Shown: positions 39,933 to 40,292 of the stretch, piece after piece
Position numbering within the stretch: the first letter of the stretch is position 1
Layout of the letters: each line of letters opens with the position of its first letter
The notes under the pieces: generated by a model
Database searches by the model: none
What the model was told of the DNA's origin: nothing
The model's input: only the letters and a program-made list of their open reading frames with translations
From: Acidobacteriota bacterium
Lineage (GTDB): Bacteria > Acidobacteriota > Terriglobia > UBA7540
Reading direction: 5' to 3'
DNA: 40,292 bases
Assembly (NCBI GenBank): GCA_024638215.1
Contig: JAHEKS010000004.1
Span: forward strand, 1-40,292
Position numbers and translations under genes: made by a program

Positions 39933-40292
39933 ATCGTCCCCACGCGCGTGGGGGTGAACCGAGGGAGCGGCTGCCATGGGAAGCCGATCTTTTATCGTCC
40001 CCACGCGCGTGGGGGTGAACCGCGAGCGTCATTTGCACGCGCGCCATGGGTTTGATCGTCCCCACGCGCGTGGGGGTGAACCGCATCCGCCCCGGCCGAA
40101 TCCTTCCAGGCCCGAATCGTCCCCACGCGCGTGGGGGTGAACCGCACTCCGGCCGGCATGGGATGGGTTCGCATGAATCGTCCCCACGCGCGTGGGGGTG
40201 AACCGTCCGTGCGCGTGGGCCGAATAAGGAAGTACAAATCGTCCCCACGCGCGTGGGGGTGAACCGATGAGCGAATACTTCTCGCGGTTGGG
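39933..40292 (+). CRISPR. Type I-E CRISPR array, six repeats seen, continues beyond the window
   Basis: Six identical 29-base repeats start at 39933, 39994, 40055, 40116, 40177 and 40238 (61-base period). They begin ATCGTCCCC, contain the perfect palindrome CCCCACGCGCGTGGGG, and end GTGAACCG, the expected 8-base crRNA 5' handle for plus-strand transcription. Five complete 32-base spacers are visible, plus 26 bases of a sixth. All spacers differ, and I saw no match to the rest of the window. Only 10 bases separate cas2 from the first repeat, so there is no conventional AT-rich leader. The identical repeats and intact cas1-cas2 suggest a recently active array. Confidence 0.98.

Noticed and set aside
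39933-40248. Open frames spanning the CRISPR repeats with PHARGDD-type peptides
   Set aside because: These are translations of the repeat unit and not proteins.

Overview
The window looks like a high-GC bacterial chromosome, most likely Acidobacteriota. The pointers are a 1,099-residue Oar-type TonB-dependent receptor with an N-terminal carboxypeptidase-regulatory-like domain, the style of the housekeeping genes, and intergenic DNA full of degenerate 7-bp-period repeats. The taxonomic call is inference from gene content, not from a marker gene.

Left part (1-12.3 kb): amino-acid and anaplerotic metabolism. A 5'-truncated threonine synthase, PEP carboxylase, a PhzF-family protein and a TrpF-like protein lie on the plus strand. 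On the minus strand follow a DUF433/DUF5615 toxin-antitoxin-like pair wedged beside proC, then ilvB, an ACT-domain ilvN-like gene and ilvC read as one unit, and homoserine kinase. The ilvB promoter region carries a perfect 18-bp TetR-type palindrome over its predicted start point.

Middle (12.3-23 kb): repeat-rich DNA (7-bp-period tracts and a cluster of eight GATC sites) precedes a DpnA-like GATC-type methyltransferase and a DpnI-like nuclease whose catalytic Glu64 is Gln. Next come a duplicated scrap of the DpnI C-terminus, a 48-residue basic protein, a HicB antitoxin with an amber-broken HicA, a small membrane protein, MscL, and a minus-strand diaminopimelate cluster (dapE-like, asd, dapB, dapA, an isocitrate-lyase/PEP-mutase family gene, dapD). 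Several of these genes have their TAG stop inside the GTAG head of a REP-like palindrome.

23-30.7 kb: the TonB-dependent receptor with a strong terminator, a cold-shock gene with a structured leader, small conserved proteins, a fatty-acid desaturase, and collapsed remnants of an RND efflux operon.

Right part (30.7 kb to the end): a tRNA-Arg(CCT) immediately followed by a tyrosine integrase, an excisionase-like gene, small accessory genes, and a complete type I-E adaptation and effector cas operon (cas8e-cse2-cas7e-cas5e-cas6e-cas1-cas2) plus a CRISPR array running off the window. No cas3 is present here. Instead Cas5e carries a C-terminal HNH nuclease domain, so this is a Cas5-HNH variant of type I-E. 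That is the most exciting system in the window. The cas genes apparently ride on an integrative element inserted at the tRNA gene.
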